From Anaerolineales bacterium UBA5195 (GTDB taxonomy: Bacteria; Chloroflexota; Anaerolineae; Anaerolineales; Villigracilaceae), in NCBI GenBank assembly GCA_002412925.1, contig DHVZ01000080.1:18411-82410 (forward strand): a stretch of DNA of 64,000 nt, written 5' to 3'. How positions within the stretch are numbered: the stretch's first letter is position 1; each line of letters starts with the position of its first letter. The translations under genes and the position numbers were made by a program. Positions 1 to 7,855 of the stretch are shown in pieces. Below the pieces are notes generated by a model. The model was not told the origin of the DNA. It did not search any database and saw only the letters and a program-made list of their open reading frames with translations.

Positions 1-1932
1 TGTGGAGAAATAGTTTCGCTGATTAATATCAAAAAAGTAAATCGATATGCCTTGCCGCTGGTGCTTGCCAGCCTGCCATTGTTTTTCATCGGCGGATTTT
101 GGGGCTTCAGCCACAACGAGTGGCTTGGATTTGGGTTGTTCGCTGCCGCCGGACTCGTAATCACAGCCATGCACATCCGCAAACCCCGCTGGTGGCTCTG
201 GCTGGCCGGACTGGCTTCACTGCTGATCGCCTATTTCTCTTTTTTCAACCTGCCTGCCATTGCCCGGCTTGACCCGGAACCGCTTTACCTTTCGTTGCTG
301 GCACTCGGCCTGCTGGTTCTGCCAGACCTGTTCCTTAAACCTGATTTTACATATGCCCCCGGTTGGCGCTGGCCGCCGCGAGTTTACATATTCCTGCTTC
401 TGGCAATCACCACCCTGGGAGCTTTTGCCGAGGGCGAAAACTCGCCAGAAAAAGCAGCCCTGGCTTTTGGAGTCCTGGCTTTCCTGGCCCTGCTCTATGC
501 CTTGAAGTTCAATAAACCATTTTTAGGCATGTTATTTTGTGGCTACGCGATATTTTCCACTATTTACATACTCCAGATCTGGGACTTGAACTGGTGGCTG
601 CCCGCCCTGACCACGCTTGCAGTCTGCTTCTATGCCCTGGGGCTGGCGCTCACCTGGGTCAAACCCGCTGGCGGCTGGTCAAACCTGTTCCGTTGGAGTG
701 GGTTATTCCTGGGCAGTTGGCTGTCCCTGTTCGCGGTTGCCTTCACTGGGCCCGGAGATGGCTGGTACGTGGGTCTCATCGGCACCCTGTTTGTGATCGA
801 AACATTTGGCCGGTTCGCCTGGATGGAACTGTTCGTCCATTTCTTTTATGCTTTGGGATTCTCCCTGATTTTGCATGAAGCCAATCTCGACAGCCTCAAT
901 CCATACCTGATGGGCATCAGCGTACTCCTGCTCAGCCTGGATCTGATTTTTTCCCGCGCACTCCCCGGCAGGAAAAACTGGAAGTGGCTCCCCCGTGGAT
1001 TCGGCCTGGGGATTGCCCTGATCGGCAATCTCATCCTGCTCACCCAGTGGCAAATTGCAACCAGTATGGATGTCGCCATCAGCGTGACCTACGCCCTTTT
1101 ATTCCTGGCCTACGCCCTGCTATACCACGACCCCCGCCTGGGATATATCTATTTCGCAATCGTGCCTGTCTCGCTGTTGACTGCCGCCGGTTTCGCCGGG
1201 CTGGAGCGTTGGACCGGCATTCTGATCCTGCTGGCGGGGCTGTATTACGCCTTGAGCTGGCTCGACAGACCCCGAGGCTGGAGCCCGATCCGCCGTTACA
1301 GTGGGCTGGCCCTCGGCACACTGGTCGCCTTTTCCGCGCCGTTCGAACACTCCGGGTTGTGGGCCAGCCTTCCAGTTGCCATGGCCGCCACATTCTGGGC
1401 GCTCGAGGCCTTCAGGCGTCGCAGCGTTTGGTTGGGCTTCCCGGCCAATACGCTTTACTTGATGGCCTATTTTATGATTCTGGTTGAGTTGAAGGTAGAT
1501 CAACCACAGTTTTACTCGGTTGGCGCGGCAATCCTGGGAATGCTGATGCACTATCTGCTGATGCGCACTGGCTCCAATGCCGGAGCTTTCATCACAGGCA
1601 TGGTTTCGCAATTGGTTTTGCTCAGCACCACTTACATCCAGATGGTTTCGACCAATTCGTTGTCCTACTTTGCCGCGCTGTTCTTCCAGTCACTGGTTGT
1701 CTTGATTTACGGACTGGTAATTCGCTCACGCAGCTTGGTCTTTACGCCGATCGCTTTCGTCGTCCTGGGCGTTTTTACCGTTGTCTTCAGCCTGCCAATC
1801 CTCAAGGGAGTTGCTACGGTGCTGATGATTGGCTGCACCGGCATCCTATTTATCGTCCTGGGCATCGCTGCCGTGTTAATGCGCGAACGCCTCGTCGAAC
1901 TACGCGACCGGCTGAGTGACTGGAAAGCGTAA
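1..1932 (+). CDS. Polytopic membrane protein, 5' end outside window
   Basis: The frame is open from base 1, so the start codon lies upstream and this is a 3' fragment. A TTG at 52 is an in-frame alternative start, but nothing favours it. About 640 residues are visible. They consist almost entirely of closely spaced hydrophobic helices, roughly 18-20 of them, rich in Trp, Leu and Phe. A short charged C-terminal tail (ERLVELRDRLSDWKA) follows, probably cytoplasmic. I see no catalytic motif, signal for a soluble domain, or recognised family. It ends only 10 bases before the -35 box of the trp promoter and has no obvious terminator of its own. Function unknown. Confidence 0.75.
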   Translation, partial: CGEIVSLINIKKVNRYALPLVLASLPLFFIGGFWGFSHNEWLGFGLFAAAGLVITAMHIRKPRWWLWLAGLASLLIAYFSFFNLPAIARLDPEPLYLSLLALGLLVLPDLFLKPDFTYAPGWRWPPRVYIFLLLAITTLGAFAEGENSPEKAALAFGVLAFLALLYALKFNKPFLGMLFCGYAIFSTIYILQIWDLNWWLPALTTLAVCFYALGLALTWVKPAGGWSNLFRWSGLFLGSWLSLFAVAFTGPGDGWYVGLIGTLFVIETFGRFAWMELFVHFFYALGFSLILHEANLDSLNPYLMGISVLLLSLDLIFSRALPGRKNWKWLPRGFGLGIALIGNLILLTQWQIATSMDVAISVTYALLFLAYALLYHDPRLGYIYFAIVPVSLLTAAGFAGLERWTGILILLAGLYYALSWLDRPRGWSPIRRYSGLALGTLVAFSAPFEHSGLWASLPVAMAATFWALEAFRRRSVWLGFPANTLYLMAYFMILVELKVDQPQFYSVGAAILGMLMHYLLMRTGSNAGAFITGMVSQLVLLSTTYIQMVSTNSLSYFAALFFQSLVVLIYGLVIRSRSLVFTPIAFVVLGVFTVVFSLPILKGVATVLMIGCTGILFIVLGIAAVLMRERLVELRDRLSDWKA

Positions 1933-1942
1933 TTTTTCCACC

Positions 1943-1970
1943 TTGACATTCTGACACTCCGGCATATAAT
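1943..1970 (+). promoter_or_regulatory. Promoter of the trp operon
   Basis: The -35 box is a perfect TTGACA (1943-1948) and the -10 box a perfect TATAAT (1965-1970), separated by 16 bases. Transcription should begin near 1977, giving a leader of about 450 nt before trpE that holds the T-box. This is among the strongest sigma-A-type promoters in the window, which suits an operon controlled mainly by premature termination. Confidence 0.85.
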
Positions 1971-2240
1971 TCAGCCCAACTTATCAGGCAAAAACGCAGA
2001 CGTGGACGAGTACGTTTCAAAGCGATTTCCAGAGAGCCGGGCAGAGTTGGTGTGAGCCAGGCAAAAGCGCAGAAACCGAATGGACCTCCGAGTTGAGCGG
2101 ATGAACGTGCGATGGTTGAGTAAGCGGTGCCTTACCGCCGTATCGAAACCGAGTACAAGTAACCCAATCCGGGAACTCCCGTTACAGAGCGAGGGTATAA
2201 GCATTTGGCCGTACCCGAAAAAGTGACGCTGGCTTCCTTT

Positions 2241-2270
2241 CCCCTGTGTGCATCACACAGGGGCTTTTTT
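2241..2270 (+). terminator. Hairpin with T-run inside the T-box leader (stem III or extra terminator)
   Basis: CCCCTGTGTG (2241-2250) pairs perfectly with CACACAGGGG (2254-2263) across a three-base loop. It is followed by C and six T residues (2265-2270). By position it should be T-box stem III, but the ten-pair stem and U-run are those of a strong intrinsic terminator. It lies upstream of the regulated terminator. Confidence 0.7.
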
Positions 2271-2305
2271 ATGGCAGAAGGCGTAAATTGGGTGGCACCA
2301 CGGGA

Positions 2306-2340
2306 GTCCCCTCTCGTCCCAACGGACGGAGGGGACTTTT
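2306..2340 (+). terminator. Regulated terminator of the trp T-box
   Basis: The left arm starting at 2306 pairs with GGACGGAGGGGAC ending at 2336, with one bulged base, and TTTT follows (2337-2340). The left arm begins at the 3' end of the T-box consensus, so antiterminator and terminator are mutually exclusive, as in characterised T-boxes. Confidence 0.85.
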
Positions 2341-2425
2341 CTATTCAGTGTTCAGACATCGAGATTTTGGAATCGTTACCCGACTAACCAATCCCGAATC
2401 TCGAACACCTACTTACGGAGAATCC

Positions 2426-3874
2426 ATGCTTACCGAAACAATCACCACCCAGATCGTCACCCTTGAACTCCCCGCTGATTTGGAGACACCTATCAGTGTG
2501 TATTTAAAACTCCGCGGACAGGGGCCATCCTTTTTGCTGGAATCCATCGAAGGAGGCGAACGCATCGCGCGCTACTCATTTATCGGGGTCAGCCCCAAGG
2601 CGCAGTACATCCTGCGCGGCGACCAGGTCGAAATCATCACCTCCGAAGGCCGCCAGATCGTGACACTGGAACCCGGCTCCGACCCAACAAACTTTCTCCA
2701 AGCGCAGATGAGCTTGTACCAGTCCAGACCGCAGCCAGGTTTGCCGCGCTTTATCGGCGGCCTGGTGGGCTATCTGGGCTACGAGTCAGTGCGTCACTTT
2801 GAGTCAACCCTGAAAAAACAGATGAACCCCGATACGACACAGATTCCCGACGGGATTTACCTACTGGCCGATACCGTCGTGGCCTTCGACCATGCCCGAC
2901 GCACCTTGTTCCTGATCGCCAACGTGCTCGACGGCGACACTGCCGCCGCTGAACGCAAGCTGGACGAGATTGCGGCGCGCATTCACCAGCCCCTGCCTGC
3001 CGCGCAAAAGATGAGCGCCAGCCCATCCGAGATCAAGTCGAACATGACACAGGCCGTGTTCGAGGGTATGGTGCGAACAGCCAAGGAACACATCGCCGCC
3101 GGGGATATCTTTCAGGTGGTGCTGAGCCAGCGCTTCAGCCGCGAAACGTCGGTGGAGGCTTTCGATGTTTATCGCGCCGTGAGGCGGCTGAACCCATCGC
3201 CGTATATGTTCTTTTTCGATTTTGGCACGCTGGATGGGGAGCCATTCTACCTGGCGGGTGCCTCGCCAGAAATGTTCGTGCGCCTGGAAAATCGACTCGC
3301 CTCCCTGCGCCCCATTGCCGGGACGCGCCCACGCGGCCAAGACGAGTCTGCTGACGCTGCCCTGGCCGCCAACCTGCTGGCCGACCCCAAGGAACGCGCC
3401 GAACATGTCATGCTGGTCGACTTGGGGCGCAACGACCTGGGACGCGTCTGCGAATACGGCTCGGTCAAGGTTTCCGAATTCGCCATCATCGAGAGATATT
3501 CCCACGTTATGCACATCGTCTCGCACGTCGAAGGCGCACTGCTCCCCGAACTGACTGCTTTTGACCTCGTCCGCGCTGCCTTCCCCGCCGGGACAGTTTC
3601 CGGCGCGCCCAAAGTCCGCGCCATGGAAATCATCGCCAACCTCGAACCGGATGCACGTGGCGCGTATGCGGGCATGGTTGGCTACTTCGGCTTCGACGGC
3701 AACATGGACACCTGTCTCGCCATCCGCACCATGGTTGGGCGCGGAGGTATCGTCAGCGTCCAGGCTGGCGCGGGCATCGTCGCCGATTCCGACCCGGCGA
3801 GTGAGTACCAGGAAACTGTCAATAAGGCTTCGGCCATGTTGCGCGCCATCGAAATGGCAGAAACTAACAGCTAA
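2426..3874 (+). CDS. trpE: Anthranilate synthase component I
   Basis: This 482-residue subunit makes anthranilate from chorismate, using ammonia delivered by TrpG; it is the first step of Trp biosynthesis. The ATG at 2426 has a good ribosome binding site (ACGGAG). The N-terminal domain contains LLES (residues 37-40), the motif that binds feedback tryptophan in this family. The chorismate-binding domain shows GTRPRG, LVDLGRNDLGRV, MHIVSHVEG and PAGTVSGAPKVRAMEI in the usual order. Length is typical for a stand-alone TrpE. The frame stays open upstream to 2246, but that part covers the T-box and is not coding. It is the first gene of the operon and directly under T-box control. End-product inhibition and tRNA sensing therefore probably act together. 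Confidence 0.95.
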   Translation: MLTETITTQIVTLELPADLETPISVYLKLRGQGPSFLLESIEGGERIARYSFIGVSPKAQYILRGDQVEIITSEGRQIVTLEPGSDPTNFLQAQMSLYQSRPQPGLPRFIGGLVGYLGYESVRHFESTLKKQMNPDTTQIPDGIYLLADTVVAFDHARRTLFLIANVLDGDTAAAERKLDEIAARIHQPLPAAQKMSASPSEIKSNMTQAVFEGMVRTAKEHIAAGDIFQVVLSQRFSRETSVEAFDVYRAVRRLNPSPYMFFFDFGTLDGEPFYLAGASPEMFVRLENRLASLRPIAGTRPRGQDESADAALAANLLADPKERAEHVMLVDLGRNDLGRVCEYGSVKVSEFAIIERYSHVMHIVSHVEGALLPELTAFDLVRAAFPAGTVSGAPKVRAMEIIANLEPDARGAYAGMVGYFGFDGNMDTCLAIRTMVGRGGIVSVQAGAGIVADSDPASEYQETVNKASAMLRAIEMAETNS

Positions 3875-4036
3875 TGTCATTGTGAGCGAGCGCTGGTCGA
3901 GCAGCCCTGAGCGTTCTATGCGAAAGGCGTATCGAGACCAAGCGAGCGAAGCAATCCCCCTTTAAACGGGATTCTCCCATCGACAGGAGCCTGCCACGCC
4001 GCCAAAAAACGGCGGCACGCAATGACAACAAAAAAA
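3875..4036. repeat. Palindromic intergenic repeat, CATTG type (copy 1) with nested element
   Basis: The trpE-trpS gap starts with GTCATTGTGAGCGAGCG and ends with GCACGCAATGAC, forming inverted ends. An inner module, GCAATCCCCC...AAACGGGATT, recurs in the trpS-trpG gap and at the trpC end. Nested inside is a second palindrome, roughly GGTCGAGCAG...GCGTATCGAGACC. A small hairpin CCGCC-AAAAAA-GGCGG sits near the right end. Confidence 0.8.
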
Positions 4037-4050
4037 GAAAGGATACCAAA

Positions 4051-5112
4051 ATGACCCCTCACCCCACCAAACCCCGCATGCTTACCGGCGACCGCCCAAC
4101 TGGACGCCTGCACCTCGGTCACTACGTTGGCTCGCTTGCCAATCGTGTCAAACTCCAGCACCAGTTCGAATCCTTTTTCATCATCGCCGACCTGCACACG
4201 CTGACCACCAAGCCTGAGCCGCAGTACATCCGCGAAATCCCCGCCTACATCCGCGAAATCGTGCTCGACTACCTTGCCGTCGGCATCGACCCTGAAATCA
4301 GCACCATCTTCGTGCAGTCTGCCATCCCGGAGACATACCAGCTCAACCTGCTCTTTGAGATGCTTGTCACCGTCCCGCGCCTTGAGCGGATGCCGACCCT
4401 GAAAGACATGGCGCGCGACGCCCATATTGACACGATGCCCTTCGGTTTGCTCGGCTACCCGGTTTTACAGGCCGTGGATATTCTCTTGCCCCGCGCCCAG
4501 GTCGTCCCGGTCGGACGCGACAACCAATCGCATGTTGAACTGGCCCGCGAAATGGCGCGCCGCTTCAACAACCTCTACGGCGACGTGTTCCCCGAACCGA
4601 AACCCATCATCGGCGATGTCCCCATGTTGATTGGCACGGATGGACAGAACAAGATGAGCAAATCACTCGGCAACACGATTTATCTCTCGGATGACACCGC
4701 CACCGTCATCGAAACAGTTCGCAACATGTACACCGACCCCAAGCGCCTGCACGCCACCGACCCGGGGACGGTCGAAGGCAACCCGGTCTTTATCTACCAT
4801 GACGCCTTCAACCCGAACCGCGCCGAAGTGGACGACCTGAAAACCCGCTACCGGGCAGGCAAAGTGGGTGACGTGGAAGTCAAGACCAAACTCGCCGCCG
4901 CCATCAACGCCTTCCTCGAGCCTTTCCGCGAACGCCGCGCCTACTACCTCGCCCATCCCACCATCCCGCAGGATGTTCTCGCCAATGGCATTCGCCGTAT
5001 GCAAGCCGAAGCCAAAGAGACGATGGAACTCGTCCGCGCGGCGACGGGCCTGTCCTACACGCTGGATTTATTCGCCGATGAAGTCGATTTGTTTGGCGAA
5101 TACGACGGATAA
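4051..5112 (+). CDS. trpS: Tryptophanyl-tRNA synthetase
   Basis: This is a class I aminoacyl-tRNA synthetase of 353 residues that charges tRNA-Trp in the cytoplasm. The HIGH signature appears as HLGH (residues 21-24) in a GRLHLGHYVGSL context, and the second ATP motif KMSKS is exact (201-205). Length fits bacterial TrpRS. The ribosome binding site is AAGAAAGGA, ending 6-7 bases before the ATG. The gene is second in the trp operon, between two repeat-filled gaps, and reads on from the T-box leader. Low charging of tRNA-Trp would thus raise both tryptophan synthesis and the synthetase itself. A separate internal promoter cannot be excluded. Confidence 0.95.
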   Translation: MTPHPTKPRMLTGDRPTGRLHLGHYVGSLANRVKLQHQFESFFIIADLHTLTTKPEPQYIREIPAYIREIVLDYLAVGIDPEISTIFVQSAIPETYQLNLLFEMLVTVPRLERMPTLKDMARDAHIDTMPFGLLGYPVLQAVDILLPRAQVVPVGRDNQSHVELAREMARRFNNLYGDVFPEPKPIIGDVPMLIGTDGQNKMSKSLGNTIYLSDDTATVIETVRNMYTDPKRLHATDPGTVEGNPVFIYHDAFNPNRAEVDDLKTRYRAGKVGDVEVKTKLAAAINAFLEPFRERRAYYLAHPTIPQDVLANGIRRMQAEAKETMELVRAATGLSYTLDLFADEVDLFGEYDG

Positions 5113-5268
5113 CAGGTCATTGCGAGGGTCGAGTAACCCTGAGCGTTCTGTGCAAAGGGCGTATCGAGACCCGACAAAGCAATCCCCCATCAAACGGGAT
5201 TTCCCGATCAATCGGAGATTGCCACACTCACTGAAAATCGCTCGTTCGCAACGATGCGCTAAAGAGAG
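5113..5268. repeat. Palindromic intergenic repeat, CATTG type (copy 2) with nested element
   Basis: This gap repeats the plan of the trpE-trpS gap. It begins GGTCATTGCGAGG and contains a nested GGGTCGAGTAACCC...GGGCGTATCGAGACCC palindrome. Then come AAGCAATCCCCC, CAAACGGGATT, a GAT-CAATCGG arm, and a degenerate right end, CGTTCGCAACGATG. The stretch CCCTGAGCGTTCT is shared almost exactly with copy 1. Confidence 0.8.
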
Positions 5269-5274
5269 AAACCC

Positions 5275-5838
5275 ATGTTAATTCTTATCGACAACTACGA
5301 CTCTTTCACTTACAACCTCGTCCAATACTTCGGCGAACTCGGCGCAGATATTCGCGTTTTCCGCAACGACCAGGTCACGCTCGACGAGTTGATTGCGCTC
5401 GACCCCTCGCACCTCGTCATCTCCCCTGGCCCCGGCGAACCCATGGCGGATGGCGGTGTCTCCCCAGCTGCCATGCGCCATTTCACCGGGGTAATCCCCG
5501 TCCTGGGCGTCTGCCTCGGGCACCAATGCCTGGGAGCCATCTACGGCGGCAAAGTTGACCGCGCCCCGCGCCTGATGCACGGCAAAACCTCCCCCATCCT
5601 GCACAACGGCCAGGGCCTCTTTACCGGCCTCCCCAGCCCCTTCGAAGCTATGCGCTATCACTCACTCGTTGTCTATGACCCGGTCCCCGCCGAACTCGAA
5701 GTCACCGCCACCACCCCTGAAGGCGAAATCATGGGACTGAAACACAAAACCGCCCCGACCTACGGGGTTCAATTCCACCCAGAATCGATACTCACCGAAC
5801 ACGGCAAGCAACTTTTGCAAAACTTCTTAAACCTGTAA
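5275..5838 (+). CDS. trpG: Anthranilate synthase component II (glutamine amidotransferase)
   Basis: This 187-residue class I glutamine amidotransferase hydrolyses glutamine and passes ammonia to TrpE. The catalytic triad is visible: Cys80 in GVCLGHQCLGA, and His168 with Glu170 in GVQFHPESI. NYDSFTYNLVQY at the N-terminus and SPGPGEP (50-56) are typical of TrpG/PabA. The ribosome binding site AGAGAG lies before the ATG. In many bacteria trpG directly follows trpE; here trpS and two repeat elements come between. A dual TrpG/PabA role is possible because no second copy is visible in the window. Confidence 0.95.
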   Translation: MLILIDNYDSFTYNLVQYFGELGADIRVFRNDQVTLDELIALDPSHLVISPGPGEPMADGGVSPAAMRHFTGVIPVLGVCLGHQCLGAIYGGKVDRAPRLMHGKTSPILHNGQGLFTGLPSPFEAMRYHSLVVYDPVPAELEVTATTPEGEIMGLKHKTAPTYGVQFHPESILTEHGKQLLQNFLNL

Positions 5839-5839
5839 A

Positions 5840-5895
5840 TTCGATATTCGGTAATTCGATACACGAAAAACCAATAATGAATCTCGAATATCGAA
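5840..5895. repeat. Inverted repeat in the trpG-trpD gap
   Basis: TTCGATATTCG (5840-5850) and CGAATATCGAA (5885-5895) are perfect 11-base inverted arms around an AT-rich centre. The element starts right after the trpG stop and ends before the trpD ribosome binding site (AAAAGGAG). It differs in sequence from the CATTG-type repeats. Confidence 0.75.
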
Positions 5896-5914
5896 TACCC
5901 AAAAGGAGTTTCCC

Positions 5915-6937
5915 ATGCTCAAATCCTTTATCGCCAAAGCCATCACCCGCACCGACCTGACCGCCGACGAAGCCGAACAGGCCATGAATATCATCATGAC
6001 CGGACAGGCCACCCAGGCGCAGATCGGCGCGTACCTTGTCGCCCTGCGCATGAAAGGCGAAACCGTCGACGAAATCACCGGCTCCGTCCGCGCCATGCGC
6101 GCCGTGGCGGTCAAAGTCCCCGTCAGCAACCGCGCCACGCCCATCTACGACATCGTCGGTACTGGTGGAGATGGCGCGCACACCTTCAACATCTCCACCG
6201 CCGCGGCCTTTGTCGTCGCCGGGGCGGGTCGCCGTGTCGCCAAGCACGGCAACCGCGCCGCCTCCTCACAGTGCGGCAGCGCGGATGTCCTCGCCGCGCT
6301 CGGCGTTAACCTCGAACTGACCCCCGAACAGGTCGGCCAGGCCATCGACGAAATCGGCATCGGCTTTATGTTCGCGCCCAAATTCCACCCCGCCATGCGT
6401 CACGCCGTCGGTCCCCGCAAGGAAATCGGTCAGCGCACCATTTTCAACCTCCTCGGCCCGCTCACCAACCCCGCCGGAGCCGAAATCCAGCTCACCGGCG
6501 TCTACGCCCCCGCGCTCACCGAGCCGCTCGCCCACGTCCTCGCCAGCCTCGGCAGCCGCGCCGCCCTCGTCATCCATGGCGCGGGCGGCACCGACGAACT
6601 CAGCCCGGCCGGCGTCAACCGCATCAGCCATCTGCGCAATGGAGTCGTCCGTACCTACGACCTCGACCCCGCCGACTTCGGCATGCCCCATGCCACTATC
6701 GCCGACCTGCGCGGCGGCGCGCCCGACGAAGCCGCCCAGATGATGCGCGACCTGCTCGCCAGCAAACTTAACGGCGCTCGCCGTGACGCCGTCCTGCTCA
6801 ACGCTGCCGGGGCCCTCGCCGCCGAAACCGGTGATCTCAAATCCGCTCTCGTTGAAGCCGCTGCCAGCCTCGATAACGGCTCTGCCCTCGCCAAACTGAA
6901 CGCCCTGGTCGAATTCTCCCAATCCTGCGCCCTGTAA
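5915..6937 (+). CDS. trpD: Anthranilate phosphoribosyltransferase
   Basis: This 340-residue enzyme transfers phosphoribose from PRPP to anthranilate. It shows the family signature GTGGDGAHTFNISTA (starting near residue 81), which binds PRPP and pyrophosphate. KHGNRAASSQCGSADVL, GPLTNPAG and HGAGGTDELS also follow in the expected order. The ribosome binding site AAAAGGAG stands 8-9 bases before the ATG. It is a stand-alone TrpD, not fused to TrpG. Codons are strongly C-ending (runs such as GCC GCC), as in trpC, and unlike the AT-richer gene at 11070. Confidence 0.95.
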   Translation: MLKSFIAKAITRTDLTADEAEQAMNIIMTGQATQAQIGAYLVALRMKGETVDEITGSVRAMRAVAVKVPVSNRATPIYDIVGTGGDGAHTFNISTAAAFVVAGAGRRVAKHGNRAASSQCGSADVLAALGVNLELTPEQVGQAIDEIGIGFMFAPKFHPAMRHAVGPRKEIGQRTIFNLLGPLTNPAGAEIQLTGVYAPALTEPLAHVLASLGSRAALVIHGAGGTDELSPAGVNRISHLRNGVVRTYDLDPADFGMPHATIADLRGGAPDEAAQMMRDLLASKLNGARRDAVLLNAAGALAAETGDLKSALVEAAASLDNGSALAKLNALVEFSQSCAL

Positions 6938-6959
6938 GGGCGCAAAAATGCTGCGCCCT
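6937..6959. repeat. Short hairpin between trpD and trpC
   Basis: AGGGCGCA (6937-6944) and TGCGCCCT (6952-6959) form a perfect eight-pair stem. The left arm begins at the last base of the trpD stop codon. It lacks a T-run, so it is more likely a repeat or mRNA-stabilising stem than a terminator. Confidence 0.6.
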
Positions 6960-6963
6960 ACCT

Positions 6964-7809
6964 ATGCCATCCATGACAAACATTCTCGGAAAAATCCTCG
7001 CCCAAAAACAGGTGGAAATTGCGGCGCTCGACGCTCTCGCCTTACGCTGCGCCGCCGAATCTGCCCCCGCGCCCCGAGATTTCCTCGCCGCATTGACTCG
7101 CCGCCGGAGCGGACTCCCTTTAGCCTTGATTGCCGAACTGAAACGCGCCAGCCCCTCCAAAGGCCTCCTCGCCCCGCACCTCGACCTGTTCCAGGTGGCG
7201 GACATCTACACCGAGAACGGAGCCGCCGCCATCAGCGTTTTGACCGATGAAAAATTCTTTCTTGGCAGCCTCAACACCCTCCTCGCACTCCGCACCTCGC
7301 ACCCCGCACCCGTGCCCTTGCTCCGCAAAGATTTCATCATCTCAGACATTCAAATCTACGAAGCAAGAGCCAACGGCGCCGACGCCATCTTGCTCATCGC
7401 CGCCGCCCTGCCCGATGACACCCACTTCGCCAACCTGCACGCCTGCGCCCTCGCCCTCGGCCTGACCCCGTTGGTCGAAGTCCACGACGAAGCCGAAACC
7501 GAGCGCGCCCTCAAAATCCCGAACATCAAACTCATCGGCATCAACAACCGGGACCTCGCCACCTTCGAAGTTTCCCTCACCACTACCGAACGCCTGCGCC
7601 CGATAATTCCCACCGGCATCACCGTCGTCGCCGAATCCGGCATTTTCACCGTCTCCGACGTCGCCCGTCTCGCCAAAGCGGGCGTGGACGCCATCCTCGT
7701 CGGCGAAGCCCTGGTCACCGCGCCGGATATTGCGGCGAAGGTGCGGGAACTCACAGGAACGAATGTCATTGCAAGGAGGGCGAAGCCCGATGAAGCAATC
7801 TCCCATTAA
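6964..7809 (+). CDS. trpC: Indole-3-glycerol-phosphate synthase
   Basis: This 281-residue TIM-barrel enzyme converts CdRP to indole-3-glycerol phosphate. Diagnostic motifs are ELKRASPSKG, LLRKDFIISDIQIYEARANGADAILLIAA, IGINNRDL, VAESGIF and ILVGEALV. Translation may start at 6964 or at the ATG at 6973; neither has a clear ribosome binding site, so coupling to trpD is likely. The last 15 or so residues (NVIARRAKPDEAISH) lie beyond the conserved barrel. They are encoded by a CATTG-type intergenic repeat that has replaced the original stop. TrpF is a separate gene downstream. Confidence 0.94.
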   Translation: MPSMTNILGKILAQKQVEIAALDALALRCAAESAPAPRDFLAALTRRRSGLPLALIAELKRASPSKGLLAPHLDLFQVADIYTENGAAAISVLTDEKFFLGSLNTLLALRTSHPAPVPLLRKDFIISDIQIYEARANGADAILLIAAALPDDTHFANLHACALALGLTPLVEVHDEAETERALKIPNIKLIGINNRDLATFEVSLTTTERLRPIIPTGITVVAESGIFTVSDVARLAKAGVDAILVGEALVTAPDIAAKVRELTGTNVIARRAKPDEAISH

Positions 7810-7850
7810 ACGGGATTCGCCAATCGCCGGGTAATTGCCGCGCTTAAAGA
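7766..7850. repeat. CATTG-type repeat (copy 3) overlapping the trpC end
   Basis: TGTCATTGCAAGGAGGGCGAAGC is followed by GAAGCAATCTCCC, TTAAACGGGATT and a GCCAATCGCCGGGTAATTGCC right part. It has the same order of modules as the trpE-trpS and trpS-trpG copies. The trpC reading frame runs into it and stops at 7809, inside the element. Confidence 0.75.
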
Positions 7851-7855
7851 AAATC

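Larger units (their letters stand above)
1977..2340 (+). promoter_or_regulatory. T-box riboswitch, tRNA-Trp specific
   Basis: The leader carries the hallmarks of a T-box that senses uncharged tRNA. The start of stem I (AGAGAG, 2031-2036) and a GGTGTGA-type bulge are followed by a specifier loop, GAA-TGG-ACC. The specifier triplet TGG (2081-2083) is the Trp codon. The conserved T-box bulge GGGTGGCACCACGGGAG (2290-2306) is intact; its TGGC bulge should pair with the NCCA end of tRNA-Trp. A terminator helix overlaps its 3' side. Uncharged tRNA-Trp is expected to stabilise the antiterminator and allow expression of trpE and the downstream genes, including trpS. The family assignment is firm; the secondary structure was drawn by eye. 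Confidence 0.9.

Noticed and set aside
2246..2425. Upstream extension of the trpE frame
   Set aside because: It covers the T-box and both terminator hairpins; conserved TrpE sequence starts after 2426.
2861..3880. Long open frame of 339 codons antisense to trpE
   Set aside because: It overlaps the whole conserved part of trpE on the other strand. Its composition (His, Gly, Asp-rich) is that of a shadow frame in high-GC DNA, with no ribosome binding site or motif.
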